A stretch of DNA of 64,000 nt. Source: an uncultured SAR116 cluster alpha proteobacterium (lineage in GTDB: Bacteria; Pseudomonadota; Alphaproteobacteria; Puniceispirillales; Marisalimonadaceae). The position numbers and the translations under genes were made by a program. This document shows positions 31,006 to 39,944 of the stretch, piece after piece. Position 1 is the stretch's first letter, and each line of letters begins with the position of its first letter. The notes under the pieces are model-generated. The model was not told the origin of the DNA. It ran no database searches and saw nothing but the letters and a program-made list of their open reading frames with translations. The DNA is taken from assembly GCA_902615995.1 (NCBI GenBank), contig CACMRF010000001.1, positions 1 through 64,000 on the forward strand, written 5' to 3'.

Positions 31006-31635
31006 ATGGCAAGTAGATTGAAAGACAATATGATTCTAAAAAATATTTCTTTGACTAGAGGATTAAAAACTATTTTTTCAAGTCTTAACATAGAGTTTTT
31101 GTGTCCAGGATTAAACATCATAAAAGGTGAAAACGGATCAGGGAAAACTAGTCTTTTAATGATGATCTCCACTCTATTGCAAGAAGATAGAGGAACAATT
31201 ATTAGATTTGGTAAATTAAAAAAAAATGATTGGCTGAATGAACATATCTTAATAAAGCAAAATAGTTCTTTAAGCGATGAGCTTACTATTGAAGAAAATC
31301 TGAAAATTTGGTGCGGCCTCAAAGGATGGGATTTTAACACTGATAAAATTGAAAAAAGTTTAAAAAATTTTGGTATACTTAAATATAAAAACTTTCTTGT
31401 CTCCGAATGTTCTTCAGGAATTAAAAAAAAAGCTGAATTATCTAAATTAAATTTTGACGAAAGTTTTAAATTGAAGTGTTGGTTACTTGACGAACCTTTA
31501 AATCATTTAGATGAGAATGGTAAGCTTTTTTTAAAAAAAATTATGGACAAGTTCATAAATATGAATGGAACAATTTTACAAACATCTCATGAAAAAAAAA
31601 TTAATCATAAAAATTTTAAAATAATCAAACTATAA
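31006..31635 (+). CDS. ccmA: Heme exporter ATP-binding protein CcmA
   Basis: KGENGSGKTSLLMMI Walker A, CWLLDEPLNHLDENG Walker B; first gene of ccm block. Confidence 0.93.
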   Translation: MASRLKDNMILKNISLTRGLKTIFSSLNIEFLCPGLNIIKGENGSGKTSLLMMISTLLQEDRGTIIRFGKLKKNDWLNEHILIKQNSSLSDELTIEENLKIWCGLKGWDFNTDKIEKSLKNFGILKYKNFLVSECSSGIKKKAELSKLNFDESFKLKCWLLDEPLNHLDENGKLFLKKIMDKFINMNGTILQTSHEKKINHKNFKIIKL

Positions 31636-31641
31636 TGATCT

Positions 31642-32325
31642 ATGAAAATTAATTTTAAAAATATTTTAATAGCATTAATCGAAAAAGAATTTAAATCTTA
31701 TTTACGATCAATAAATAATTTTATGAATATGATCGTTTTTATGATAGCAATCATAATTTTATTTCCATTAACAGTGGGGCCATCAGAAGAAAAACTTACT
31801 CTTGTTTCTAATGCAATTGTTTGGATAGCCTTAATAGTATCAATTATTCCAACATTAGATAAAATTTACATTAGTGATTTTAAAAACGGTTGGTTAGAAC
31901 AATATTATTACTCCCCATTACTATTAGAAATTATAATCTTAATAAAATGTTTTGTATTTTGGTTTTTTTTAATAATTCCTTTAACAATTTTTATTCCAAT
32001 TTTTTCTATTCTTTTAAACATCCCCTTTCTAATAATTTTTTGGAACATTATTATATTTGCAATTGGCAGTTTAGGATTTTGTTTAATTGGTTCAATATGT
32101 TCTTCTTTAACACTTGGTACTAAATCAAATAATCTAATATCCCCTTTGTTGATATTACCTCTTGCAATTCCTATATTTATATTTGGAAATGGAGTTGTCG
32201 AAGCAGTGAAGTCTAATTATGACCCGTTACCAAACTTGTATTTATTAATTACAGTTTGTTTAATTTTGCTAATTATTTCACCTTTAATTTCATCTTATTC
32301 AATAAAAATAGCACTAACAAAGTAA
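31642..32325 (+). CDS. ccmB: Heme exporter protein CcmB
   Basis: Multi-TM; GWLEQYYYSPL, LGTKSNNLISPLLILPLAIPIFIFG; position between ccmA and ccmC. Confidence 0.92.
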   Translation: MKINFKNILIALIEKEFKSYLRSINNFMNMIVFMIAIIILFPLTVGPSEEKLTLVSNAIVWIALIVSIIPTLDKIYISDFKNGWLEQYYYSPLLLEIIILIKCFVFWFFLIIPLTIFIPIFSILLNIPFLIIFWNIIIFAIGSLGFCLIGSICSSLTLGTKSNNLISPLLILPLAIPIFIFGNGVVEAVKSNYDPLPNLYLLITVCLILLIISPLISSYSIKIALTK

Positions 32326-32331
32326 AGATAA

Positions 32332-33048
32332 ATGATTAACTATTTAGCCAATCCAAATCGATTTTTAAATTTTATAAAACCTATAGAGTTTAGTATAGGA
32401 GTTTTTGGTTTCTTATTTATTTTTATTGGTTTATATCTTTCATTGTTTAATAGCCCAGAAGATTATCAACAAGGGGATACTGTCAGAATAATGTATATTC
32501 ACGTTCCCTTTGCATGGTTTGCATCTTTTCTTTATTTAAGCATAAGTATTGCAAGTATTTTTTTTCTAATATGGAGGCATCCTTTTGCTGATATTATAGC
32601 TAGATCCGCTGCACCTTTGGGCCTTATTTTTTCAATTTTAACAATCTTAACTGGCTCACTTTGGGGCAAACCAATGTGGGGCACATGGTGGGTTTGGGAT
32701 GCCAGATTAACATCTATGTTAATTTTATGTATATTTTATTTTGCTTACATTGGTATTTCAAATGCATTTCCAAGAAAAATTGATGGCTCAAAACCTGCGG
32801 CAATCCTTGCAATAGTAGGAATGGTTAATCTCCCAATTATTAAATTTTCAGTTGATTGGTGGAATACATTACATCAACCAGCAAGTATTATTAGATTTGA
32901 TGGTCCTTCAATTAATCAAGAGATGTTGCTTCCACTAGTTATTATGTTGTTAGGATTTTTATTTATGTCAATTTTTATAATTTTAATAAATATTAAAACA
33001 AACTTGATATACAAAAAATATCAATCTGAAATACTTAAATTAGGATGA
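32332..33048 (+). CDS. ccmC: Heme ABC transporter permease CcmC
   Basis: RIMYIHVPFAWFA, WGKPMWGTWWVWDARLTSMLI WWD domain, SVDWWNTLHQPAS. Confidence 0.97.
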   Translation: MINYLANPNRFLNFIKPIEFSIGVFGFLFIFIGLYLSLFNSPEDYQQGDTVRIMYIHVPFAWFASFLYLSISIASIFFLIWRHPFADIIARSAAPLGLIFSILTILTGSLWGKPMWGTWWVWDARLTSMLILCIFYFAYIGISNAFPRKIDGSKPAAILAIVGMVNLPIIKFSVDWWNTLHQPASIIRFDGPSINQEMLLPLVIMLLGFLFMSIFIILINIKTNLIYKKYQSEILKLG

Positions 33049-33052
33049 TTAG

Positions 33053-33211
33053 ATGTTTGATGTTTTAGATTTTGGAAAATATAATTTATATATTTGGTTG
33101 AGTTATTCTATAAGTTTTACGTCAATACTAGTTTATTTTATAATTATTAATGCAAGATACAAAAAAGCTTCAAACTTGTTAAAAAGTTTAAAAAACAAAA
33201 ATTCAAAGTAA
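33053..33211 (+). CDS. ccmD: Heme exporter protein CcmD (52 aa; absent from ORF track)
   Basis: Manual translation MFDVLDFGKYNLYIWLSYSISFTSILVYFIIINARYKKASNLLKSLKNKNSK*; single TM, fits exactly between ccmC and ccmE. Confidence 0.9.
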   Translation: MFDVLDFGKYNLYIWLSYSISFTSILVYFIIINARYKKASNLLKSLKNKNSK

Positions 33212-33212
33212 A

Positions 33213-33659
33213 ATGAAACCAAAATCTCAAAGATTAATTATTTTATTTTTTTTCTTAACTCTTCTGGGTTTATCAACATTTTTAGTTTTAAAATCTTTAG
33301 AAGATAATATTGTCTATTTTTATTCTCCAACTGACATAAATAAAAAAATTTTATCTAATGAAATTGATTTATCAAAAAGAATTAGAATTGGTGGCTTAGT
33401 AAAGGAAAATAGTATTTTAAAAGAAGGTAAAAAAATATCTTTTAAAATACATGATGGAATAGATGAAATTTTAGTGATCTATAATGGAATATTGCCTGAT
33501 TTATTTCGTGAAGAACAAGGTATTGTTGCATTAGGTAAAATAGAAAATATGAACTTTAGTGCGATTGAAATTTTAGCTAAACATGATGAAAATTATATGC
33601 CAAAAGAAGTTTCAGATATGTTGAAGAAAAATGGAAAGTGGAAGGGGAAATTGAATTGA
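33213..33659 (+). CDS. ccmE: Cytochrome c maturation heme chaperone CcmE
   Basis: RIGGLVKENSI, ILVIYNGILPDLFREEQGIVALGKI, LAKHDENYMPKE (heme-binding His region). Confidence 0.97.
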   Translation: MKPKSQRLIILFFFLTLLGLSTFLVLKSLEDNIVYFYSPTDINKKILSNEIDLSKRIRIGGLVKENSILKEGKKISFKIHDGIDEILVIYNGILPDLFREEQGIVALGKIENMNFSAIEILAKHDENYMPKEVSDMLKKNGKWKGKLN

Positions 33660-35557
33660 TTTATGAAATTGGTCATATCAGCATCATAATAGCTAGTTTT
33701 TTATCTTTATTATCAACTGGAGTATTTGCTTTTAATTTGATAGGAAAATATTCCTTTTTTTCTACATTGATTAAAAATTTTTCTAAAATTGGTTTTTTCT
33801 TTGTTCTAATTTCGTTTTTAATTCTTGAATATGCTTTTATTAATTCTGAGTTTTCATTAGATCTGGTTGTCAATAATTCACATACTACAAAACCTTTAAT
33901 TTATAAGATTTCAGGATTATGGGGTAATCACGAAGGTTCAATTTTGTTATGGATATTAATTTTATCTTTCTTCACATATTTAATTGCAAAAAGTAAATCT
34001 ATAAAATCTTCTCAATTTCATATAACTGTATTAGGTATTCAAAATATTATTCTTTTTTTATTCTGTATTTTTTTATTATTCACTTCAAATCCTTTTTCAA
34101 GGAATATAGACCCACCATTAGAAGGATTTGGCTTAAACCCTTTATTGCAAGATCCTGGATTAGCCTTTCACCCACCTATGCTATATATTGGATATGTGGG
34201 TTTGTCCGTATCATTTTCATTCGCTATTGCAATTCTTTTAAACAAAAAAGTTGAATTTGATTGGTTTAATTATCTTAAACCTTGGACACTTCTAACATGG
34301 GCTTTTTTGACTAGTGGCATTGCTTTAGGCAGTTGGTGGGCTTACTATGAATTAGGATGGGGAGGATGGTGGTTTTGGGATCCAGTTGAAAACGCTTCCC
34401 TAATGCCGTGGTTGATATCTACTGCATTGATTCATTCAATTACTGTAACACAAAAAAATAACCAATTTTATAATTGGACAATTTTGTTAGCAATTTTTGG
34501 CTTTTCTTTTTCTTTGTTAGGAACGTTTATTGTAAGGTCAGGACTATTAACTTCTGTTCATGCTTTTGCCTCAGATCCAACAAGAGGAGTATTTATACTG
34601 ATCATATTAGCTTTATCTACTCTAATACCATTACTAATATATGGATTTAAGAATACTCATCGAATTGATACAAAGTATTTCATATTTTCAAAAGAAACAG
34701 GGCTTCTTTTAAATAATATATTTTTAATAACTTCAACAATAACAATTCTAATTGGAACATTATACCCTCTCATTTTAGAAACAATTACAGGTTCAAAAAT
34801 CTCTGTAGGAGCAGCATATTACAATGCAACATTCTCTCCAATAATGATTCCCTTTATAATTATCATGGCTTTCGCTCCATTTCTTGGATGGACAAAGACT
34901 CCAAAAAAATCTTTGTTAAGAAATATGTTAATATTATTTACTTTAGCTTTTATTTCTAGCTTCATCATTTTTAAATTTAACACTACCTCTGTTTTTGGAA
35001 TAATATGTGGTTATTTATCAATTCTTTTATTTTTTTCAGTTGGATTTACATTTTTTAAAAAATTACAAAATCTTAAAACATTACCTTTAAATTATTATGG
35101 TATGTTAGTTGCTCATTTAGGCTTAGCAATTTTTCTATTTGGAGTAACAGGAGAACAATTCTTCAAAAAAGAAAGTTCAAGCCAAATTAAAATAAATGAA
35201 GTTATTGCTGTTGGAGATTATAGTGTAAAACTTGAAAATGTTAAAAATTTTAAAATAGATAATTACTTATCTGAAACTGGTTTATTTAAAATCACAAAGG
35301 CTGAAAATTTTGTTGGAAAGATAAAATCAGAACAAAGATTTTATCCTGTAGAAAAAACTAAAACAACTGAAGCAGGCATTTTTAATTTTATGTTAAGTGA
35401 TATTTATATAACTATGGGAGAAGGTAATCTAAATGAGGGTTGGGTAGTAAAAGCATACTTTAACCCTCTCGTAAAATGTCTTTGGTTTGGTGCTTTTATA
35501 ATGGCTATAGGCGGAATTTTGTCTTTATTTTCTAGTGCGAACAGAAAGTACATATAA
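33656..35557 (+). CDS. ccmF: Heme lyase CcmF/NrfE family; likely TTG start overlapping ccmE stop
   Basis: GLWGNHEGSILLWILIL, GWGGWWFWDPVENASLMPWL. Confidence 0.96.
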   Translation: MIYEIGHISIIIASFLSLLSTGVFAFNLIGKYSFFSTLIKNFSKIGFFFVLISFLILEYAFINSEFSLDLVVNNSHTTKPLIYKISGLWGNHEGSILLWILILSFFTYLIAKSKSIKSSQFHITVLGIQNIILFLFCIFLLFTSNPFSRNIDPPLEGFGLNPLLQDPGLAFHPPMLYIGYVGLSVSFSFAIAILLNKKVEFDWFNYLKPWTLLTWAFLTSGIALGSWWAYYELGWGGWWFWDPVENASLMPWLISTALIHSITVTQKNNQFYNWTILLAIFGFSFSLLGTFIVRSGLLTSVHAFASDPTRGVFILIILALSTLIPLLIYGFKNTHRIDTKYFIFSKETGLLLNNIFLITSTITILIGTLYPLILETITGSKISVGAAYYNATFSPIMIPFIIIMAFAPFLGWTKTPKKSLLRNMLILFTLAFISSFIIFKFNTTSVFGIICGYLSILLFFSVGFTFFKKLQNLKTLPLNYYGMLVAHLGLAIFLFGVTGEQFFKKESSSQIKINEVIAVGDYSVKLENVKNFKIDNYLSETGLFKITKAENFVGKIKSEQRFYPVEKTKTTEAGIFNFMLSDIYITMGEGNLNEGWVVKAYFNPLVKCLWFGAFIMAIGGILSLFSSANRKYI

Positions 35558-35558
35558 G

Positions 35559-36095
35559 TTGAAGATAAACTTTTCTAAATTTTTACCTTTGTTAATTGTA
35601 ACTTTTTTTATGTTAATTTTCGCAATTAACTTAAACATAAGTAAAGAAGATAAAAAAATAGATCAACTTAAATCACCATTAATAAATCAAAATATTCCAA
35701 AGAAACCTATAAGACTTTTTCAAAAAAATGAAATTATTGAACTTAAAAATATTTATAGTAATCTATATGCCATAAACTTTTTTGCTTCATGGTGTCTACC
35801 ATGCAAAATAGAAGCTCCATCTATAAAATTGTTATCAAAAAAAATACCTGTTTTTGGAGTTGCTTTCAAAGACAGGGAGAAAAATATTTTAGATTTCTTA
35901 GAATCTTACGGTAACCCATATGATAAAATTGGTATTGATAAAGATGGATTATTAGGAATTGAATGGGGTGTCTATGGAATTCCTGAAACTTTTATAATTA
36001 ATAAAAAAGGTCAAATAATTTATAAATATACTGGACCCTTGGATATTCATGAATTAGAAAAAAATATCTACGGTTTAATAAAAAATGAAAGATAA
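35559..36095 (+). CDS. ccmG: DsbE/CcmG-type thiol:disulfide oxidoreductase; TTG start proposed (ORF track starts at 35535)
   Basis: NFFASWCLPCKIEAPSI, WGVYGIPETFIINKKGQI. Confidence 0.94.
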   Translation: MKINFSKFLPLLIVTFFMLIFAINLNISKEDKKIDQLKSPLINQNIPKKPIRLFQKNEIIELKNIYSNLYAINFFASWCLPCKIEAPSIKLLSKKIPVFGVAFKDREKNILDFLESYGNPYDKIGIDKDGLLGIEWGVYGIPETFIINKKGQIIYKYTGPLDIHELEKNIYGLIKNER

Positions 36096-36489
36096 AAAAA
36101 TTATTAAAGTATTTATTATATTTTGTTTAGTTTTTTCTACTAGTTTCACCTATCCAAAAATTTCTCAAAGTAATGAACAATCTATAGAAAAGAGATTAAA
36201 TGAAATTTCAAATAATGTAAGATGTTTGGTTTGTAGAAATCAAAGCATTTATGATTCAAATTCTGATTTTGCAAATGATATAAAAAAAATAATCCGGATA
36301 CATCTAAAAGACAACAAATCAGATCAATTTATTTATAAATTTTTGAAATCAAAATATGGTGAATATATACTTTTCAAGCCACCCTTACAAATAAATACCT
36401 TAGTATTATGGATACTTCCTTTTTTACTAATTATTAGTGGACTTATATTTTTTACTTTTAAATTTTTAAAATTTAAAAAAAATGATTAA
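36085..36489 (+). CDS. ccmH: Cytochrome c-type biogenesis protein CcmH
   Basis: NNVRCLVCRNQSIYDSNSDFANDI, KYGEYILFKPPL. Confidence 0.95.
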   Translation: MKDKKIIKVFIIFCLVFSTSFTYPKISQSNEQSIEKRLNEISNNVRCLVCRNQSIYDSNSDFANDIKKIIRIHLKDNKSDQFIYKFLKSKYGEYILFKPPLQINTLVLWILPFLLIISGLIFFTFKFLKFKKND

Positions 36490-37156
36490 TTATCTTTTTA
36501 TTTTAATTTTTATAGGATTAATTTTTTTAATTATTTTACAAAAATTACTAGAAACAAATGAAATTAAAAAGTTTAAAAAAATAAATTTTCTTTCAGTTTA
36601 TTTATCCTTATTTATACTTTCATATATTTCAATTTCAATCACTTATTATTTTTTAGGCTCTCCAAATATATCAAAATCCATGCTCTTAGAAATTAAAGAA
36701 AAAAAACAACTTGTTAAAAAAGAGCAAAAGCAAAGAATAGAAAAAACTAAAAATGACTTAAAGATAATAGATGAAATGTTGAGAACTGATCCACAGAACT
36801 TAAATTTGTTATTAGCAAAAGCATCAATGGCAGCCATTATTCAAGACCTTGAAACAGAGATAGAAACTTTAAAGAAAATTATTAAAATTAATCCTATAAC
36901 GAATGTTAAATCTTTACTAGCACAAGCATATTTAAGAAAGAATGATGGAATTGTAAACGAATTTGTAAAAAAAATAATTGATGAAGTTTTATTAGAGAAC
37001 CCTGATGATCCAGGTGCAAATTTTATTTTAGCTAAATATTTCAATCAAAATGGAAACCAAAATAAGTCTAAAAATTTACTTTTAAAAATACTTAAAACTC
37101 TTGATGATAAAAGCCCATGGCATCAAATCTATAAAGATGAATTAAGTATTAAATAA
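36482..37156 (+). CDS. ccmI: CcmI-like TPR protein
   Basis: N-terminal TM segments plus TPR-like repeats; directly follows ccmH with overlap. Confidence 0.8.
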   Translation: MINYLFILIFIGLIFLIILQKLLETNEIKKFKKINFLSVYLSLFILSYISISITYYFLGSPNISKSMLLEIKEKKQLVKKEQKQRIEKTKNDLKIIDEMLRTDPQNLNLLLAKASMAAIIQDLETEIETLKKIIKINPITNVKSLLAQAYLRKNDGIVNEFVKKIIDEVLLENPDDPGANFILAKYFNQNGNQNKSKNLLLKILKTLDDKSPWHQIYKDELSIK

Positions 37157-37157
37157 T

Positions 37158-37700
37158 TTATTCTTGTTGATATTTTTTTATTATTGGAATTGAAAATAAT
37201 CCAAATACTACTGACAAAACAGGTATACCAAAAGCTTTAAAAGAAACCCAATCATCTGTACTTAAATTTCTCCAAGCGATTTCATTTGCTATTGCCATTA
37301 CAATAAACATTCCGATCCATAACCAAGTCAGTTTATTCCAACCTATCGTATCCAGTTTAATCGAAGACCTCATTACAACAGATAAAAAGTTTTTTCCTAA
37401 AAATTGTCCAAATAATAATATTAAAGCAATAATTAAGGAAACTACGGTTGGTTTAATTTTGATAAAAAAATCATTATCAAAAAATAATGTAAGGCCACCA
37501 AACAAAACAACTGCCAAACAGCCAAATGCTGCTAACATCGGAATATTTTTGAAAAAATACCAAGATATAATTAATGCTATTATAGTGCTTATAACAAGAA
37601 CAGCCGTTCCAGCAAAAATACCATAGAAATAGTTAACACCAAAAAATAAAAGCAATGGTCCCATTTCCAATAAGGATCTATATGACTCTTTTTTTTCCAT
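37158..37700 (-). CDS. Inner membrane septation protein YciB/IspZ
   Basis: LLEMGPLLLFFGVNYFYGIFAGTAV, MFIVMAIANEIAWRNLSTDDWVSFKAFG. Confidence 0.92.
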   Translation of the reverse strand: MEKKESYRSLLEMGPLLLFFGVNYFYGIFAGTAVLVISTIIALIISWYFFKNIPMLAAFGCLAVVLFGGLTLFFDNDFFIKIKPTVVSLIIALILLFGQFLGKNFLSVVMRSSIKLDTIGWNKLTWLWIGMFIVMAIANEIAWRNLSTDDWVSFKAFGIPVLSVVFGLFSIPIIKKYQQE

Positions 37701-37720
37701 TTATTTCTCCATTAATTTTA

Positions 37721-38701
37721 TTATGCAGCTTGTCTAAGAGAGATCATTTTTTCTATCTTATCCGTAGCAAACCTTAATTTGTCGCCTTTTAATTTAAAAG
37801 AACTTTTGTCTAAAATATTATTTCTCCATTCACGAGAACAATACATATTATTATATAAACCCAAAATATGCCTTGTTATTAAATGATCATTATTATCAAA
37901 CAAAAATTGATCTATATAATTAGCAACTTTAAATGCAACAGTTCGTCTAGATATATTTTCTCCATTTGAAGCTCCGTATATTAATTTATCAGCAAAACTT
38001 AAAATATAAGGATTTTTGTAAGCTTCTCTTCCCATCATAAAGCCATCTAAATTTAAATCACGAGTATGTTTAATTCCAGCCTTTAAAGAAACAATTCCAC
38101 CGTTCAAGATAATAATTAAATCATTGTTGTCTTTTTTTAATTTTTCAACTCTTTGATAATCTAAAGGTGGTATTTCTCTATTTTGTTTTGGACTTAAACC
38201 TCCTAATATAGCTTTCCTAGCATGTATTATAAATTTTTTTACCCCCGCGTTGGAAGTGATGGACACAAACCTATCAAGATCCAGAGATGACATGTCATCA
38301 ATTCCAATTCTACACTTAATTGATACCTTTAGGTTTGAATTATTTTTTATTGATTTCACACAATCTGATACTATTTGTGGATTTGCCATCAAACAGGCTC
38401 CAAAATTACCTGACTTCACTCTGTTTGAAGGACAACCTATATTTAAATTGATCTCAGTATATCCATATTTTTCTACAATATTAGCAACTTTACCGAATTT
38501 TTTAGGATCATTCCCCCCAACTTGAATTACAGTTGAATTGTCAAAGCAGTTTGAAGACAAAAGTTTGCGTTGAGGTCCATATAATATTGCATCAACAGAA
38601 ATCATCTCAGTAAATAGAATTGCTTTTTTAGTTAAAATTCTATGGAAATATCTACAATGTTGATCAGTCCATTTCATCATTGGGGCAATAGAGAATGTCA
38701 T
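37721..38701 (-). CDS. dusA: tRNA-dihydrouridine(20/20a) synthase DusA
   Basis: SIAPMMKWTDQHCRYFHRIL, INLNIGCPSNRVKSGNFGACLMANP. Confidence 0.96.
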   Translation of the reverse strand: MTFSIAPMMKWTDQHCRYFHRILTKKAILFTEMISVDAILYGPQRKLLSSNCFDNSTVIQVGGNDPKKFGKVANIVEKYGYTEINLNIGCPSNRVKSGNFGACLMANPQIVSDCVKSIKNNSNLKVSIKCRIGIDDMSSLDLDRFVSITSNAGVKKFIIHARKAILGGLSPKQNREIPPLDYQRVEKLKKDNNDLIIILNGGIVSLKAGIKHTRDLNLDGFMMGREAYKNPYILSFADKLIYGASNGENISRRTVAFKVANYIDQFLFDNNDHLITRHILGLYNNMYCSREWRNNILDKSSFKLKGDKLRFATDKIEKMISLRQAA

Positions 38702-38714
38702 TTTATTAAATAAC

Positions 38715-39854
38715 CTAATTTATTTTTTTACCAAATTTATTAACAGCATCTGAAGATAACTTTAATCCTAAGCCTGGTTCTTTATTCATATATAAAATAC
38801 CATTTTTAATTTTTGGAGGATTTTCAAAAAGTTCAGCTTGAAGAGGATCTCTTTCTGGATCTGTAAAAGATTCAACTATCAAACCTGATGGACTAGCTGC
38901 TACAATATGAGCATGAATAAAACAATCATGGTGTGGTGCTATATCTACGTGATTTAATTCACATAAGGCCGACAATTTTTTTCCACCACTAAACCCACCA
39001 AACATAGTACAGTCAAATTGCAAAATCTGAATTGCTTGTTCTTCTAAAATTGATCTACATCCATAAATTGTTATTTCACTCTCACCACCAGATAGTGGAA
39101 TATCAGTTTGTTGAGATAATAATTTTAATTCACGTCTATCATCTGACCATCTGACAGGTTCTTCGAGCCATCTCGGATTTAATGATTTTAATTCCTTTGC
39201 ACCTTTAATTGCTGTTTTTAAATCCCAAGCTCTATTAACATCAACCATCAGATCATTATCTTCTCCAATGATTTCCCTAACAATCGCCATTCTTTCCATA
39301 TCTTCTTTTAAAGATAAACCTCCTATTTTACCTTTGAAACCTCTATGCCCTTGTTCAACTAGCATCTTTATTTCATCTCTTAACTCTATATTATCTTTTC
39401 CATCTCTATAATAGGCACAGGTTACGTAGCAAGGCACTTGATCTCTGTATCCACCAAACAATTTATAAAGAGGAAGATTTGAAAATTTTCCTATTATGTC
39501 CCAACATGCTATATCTATAGCAGCAGATACTCTTATTAAAGTCTCTTTACTCCATTTTTTTTCAAAAGATAATTTTCTTGCTGTCATACCAAAAATTTTA
39601 TCGTAAATTTTCTCCGGTGAAGTTGCATCCATTCCAATAATTTGTTCTAAAAACCCTGATTTTATTGTATTTATAATTGGATTTATATCAGCATAAACAG
39701 TGCATATACCAAAGCCTTCAATGCCTTCCTTTGTTTTGACTTTAACCAACAACTCATTTGCTGTTGGAACGATAAAATGACTTACCCAGTGCGGTCTTGT
39801 TTCATCTGGCCCTGTTAAAACAAATGCTTCTATATTATCAATTATCTGTTTCAT
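38715..39854 (-). CDS. Mandelate racemase/muconate lactonizing enzyme family protein (enolase superfamily)
   Basis: GHRGFKGKIGG, LMVDVNRAWDLKTAI, LEEPVRWSD, SGGESE, DIAPHHDCFIHAH. Confidence 0.9.
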   Translation of the reverse strand: MKQIIDNIEAFVLTGPDETRPHWVSHFIVPTANELLVKVKTKEGIEGFGICTVYADINPIINTIKSGFLEQIIGMDATSPEKIYDKIFGMTARKLSFEKKWSKETLIRVSAAIDIACWDIIGKFSNLPLYKLFGGYRDQVPCYVTCAYYRDGKDNIELRDEIKMLVEQGHRGFKGKIGGLSLKEDMERMAIVREIIGEDNDLMVDVNRAWDLKTAIKGAKELKSLNPRWLEEPVRWSDDRRELKLLSQQTDIPLSGGESEITIYGCRSILEEQAIQILQFDCTMFGGFSGGKKLSALCELNHVDIAPHHDCFIHAHIVAASPSGLIVESFTDPERDPLQAELFENPPKIKNGILYMNKEPGLGLKLSSDAVNKFGKKIN

Positions 39855-39944
39855 AAAATCACTTTCTAAATATAATAATCATTAAAAGTTTTTATTTGTA
39901 AAATTTATACAGACTTCGTTTATTTTAATTTGTAAGAGAGAATT

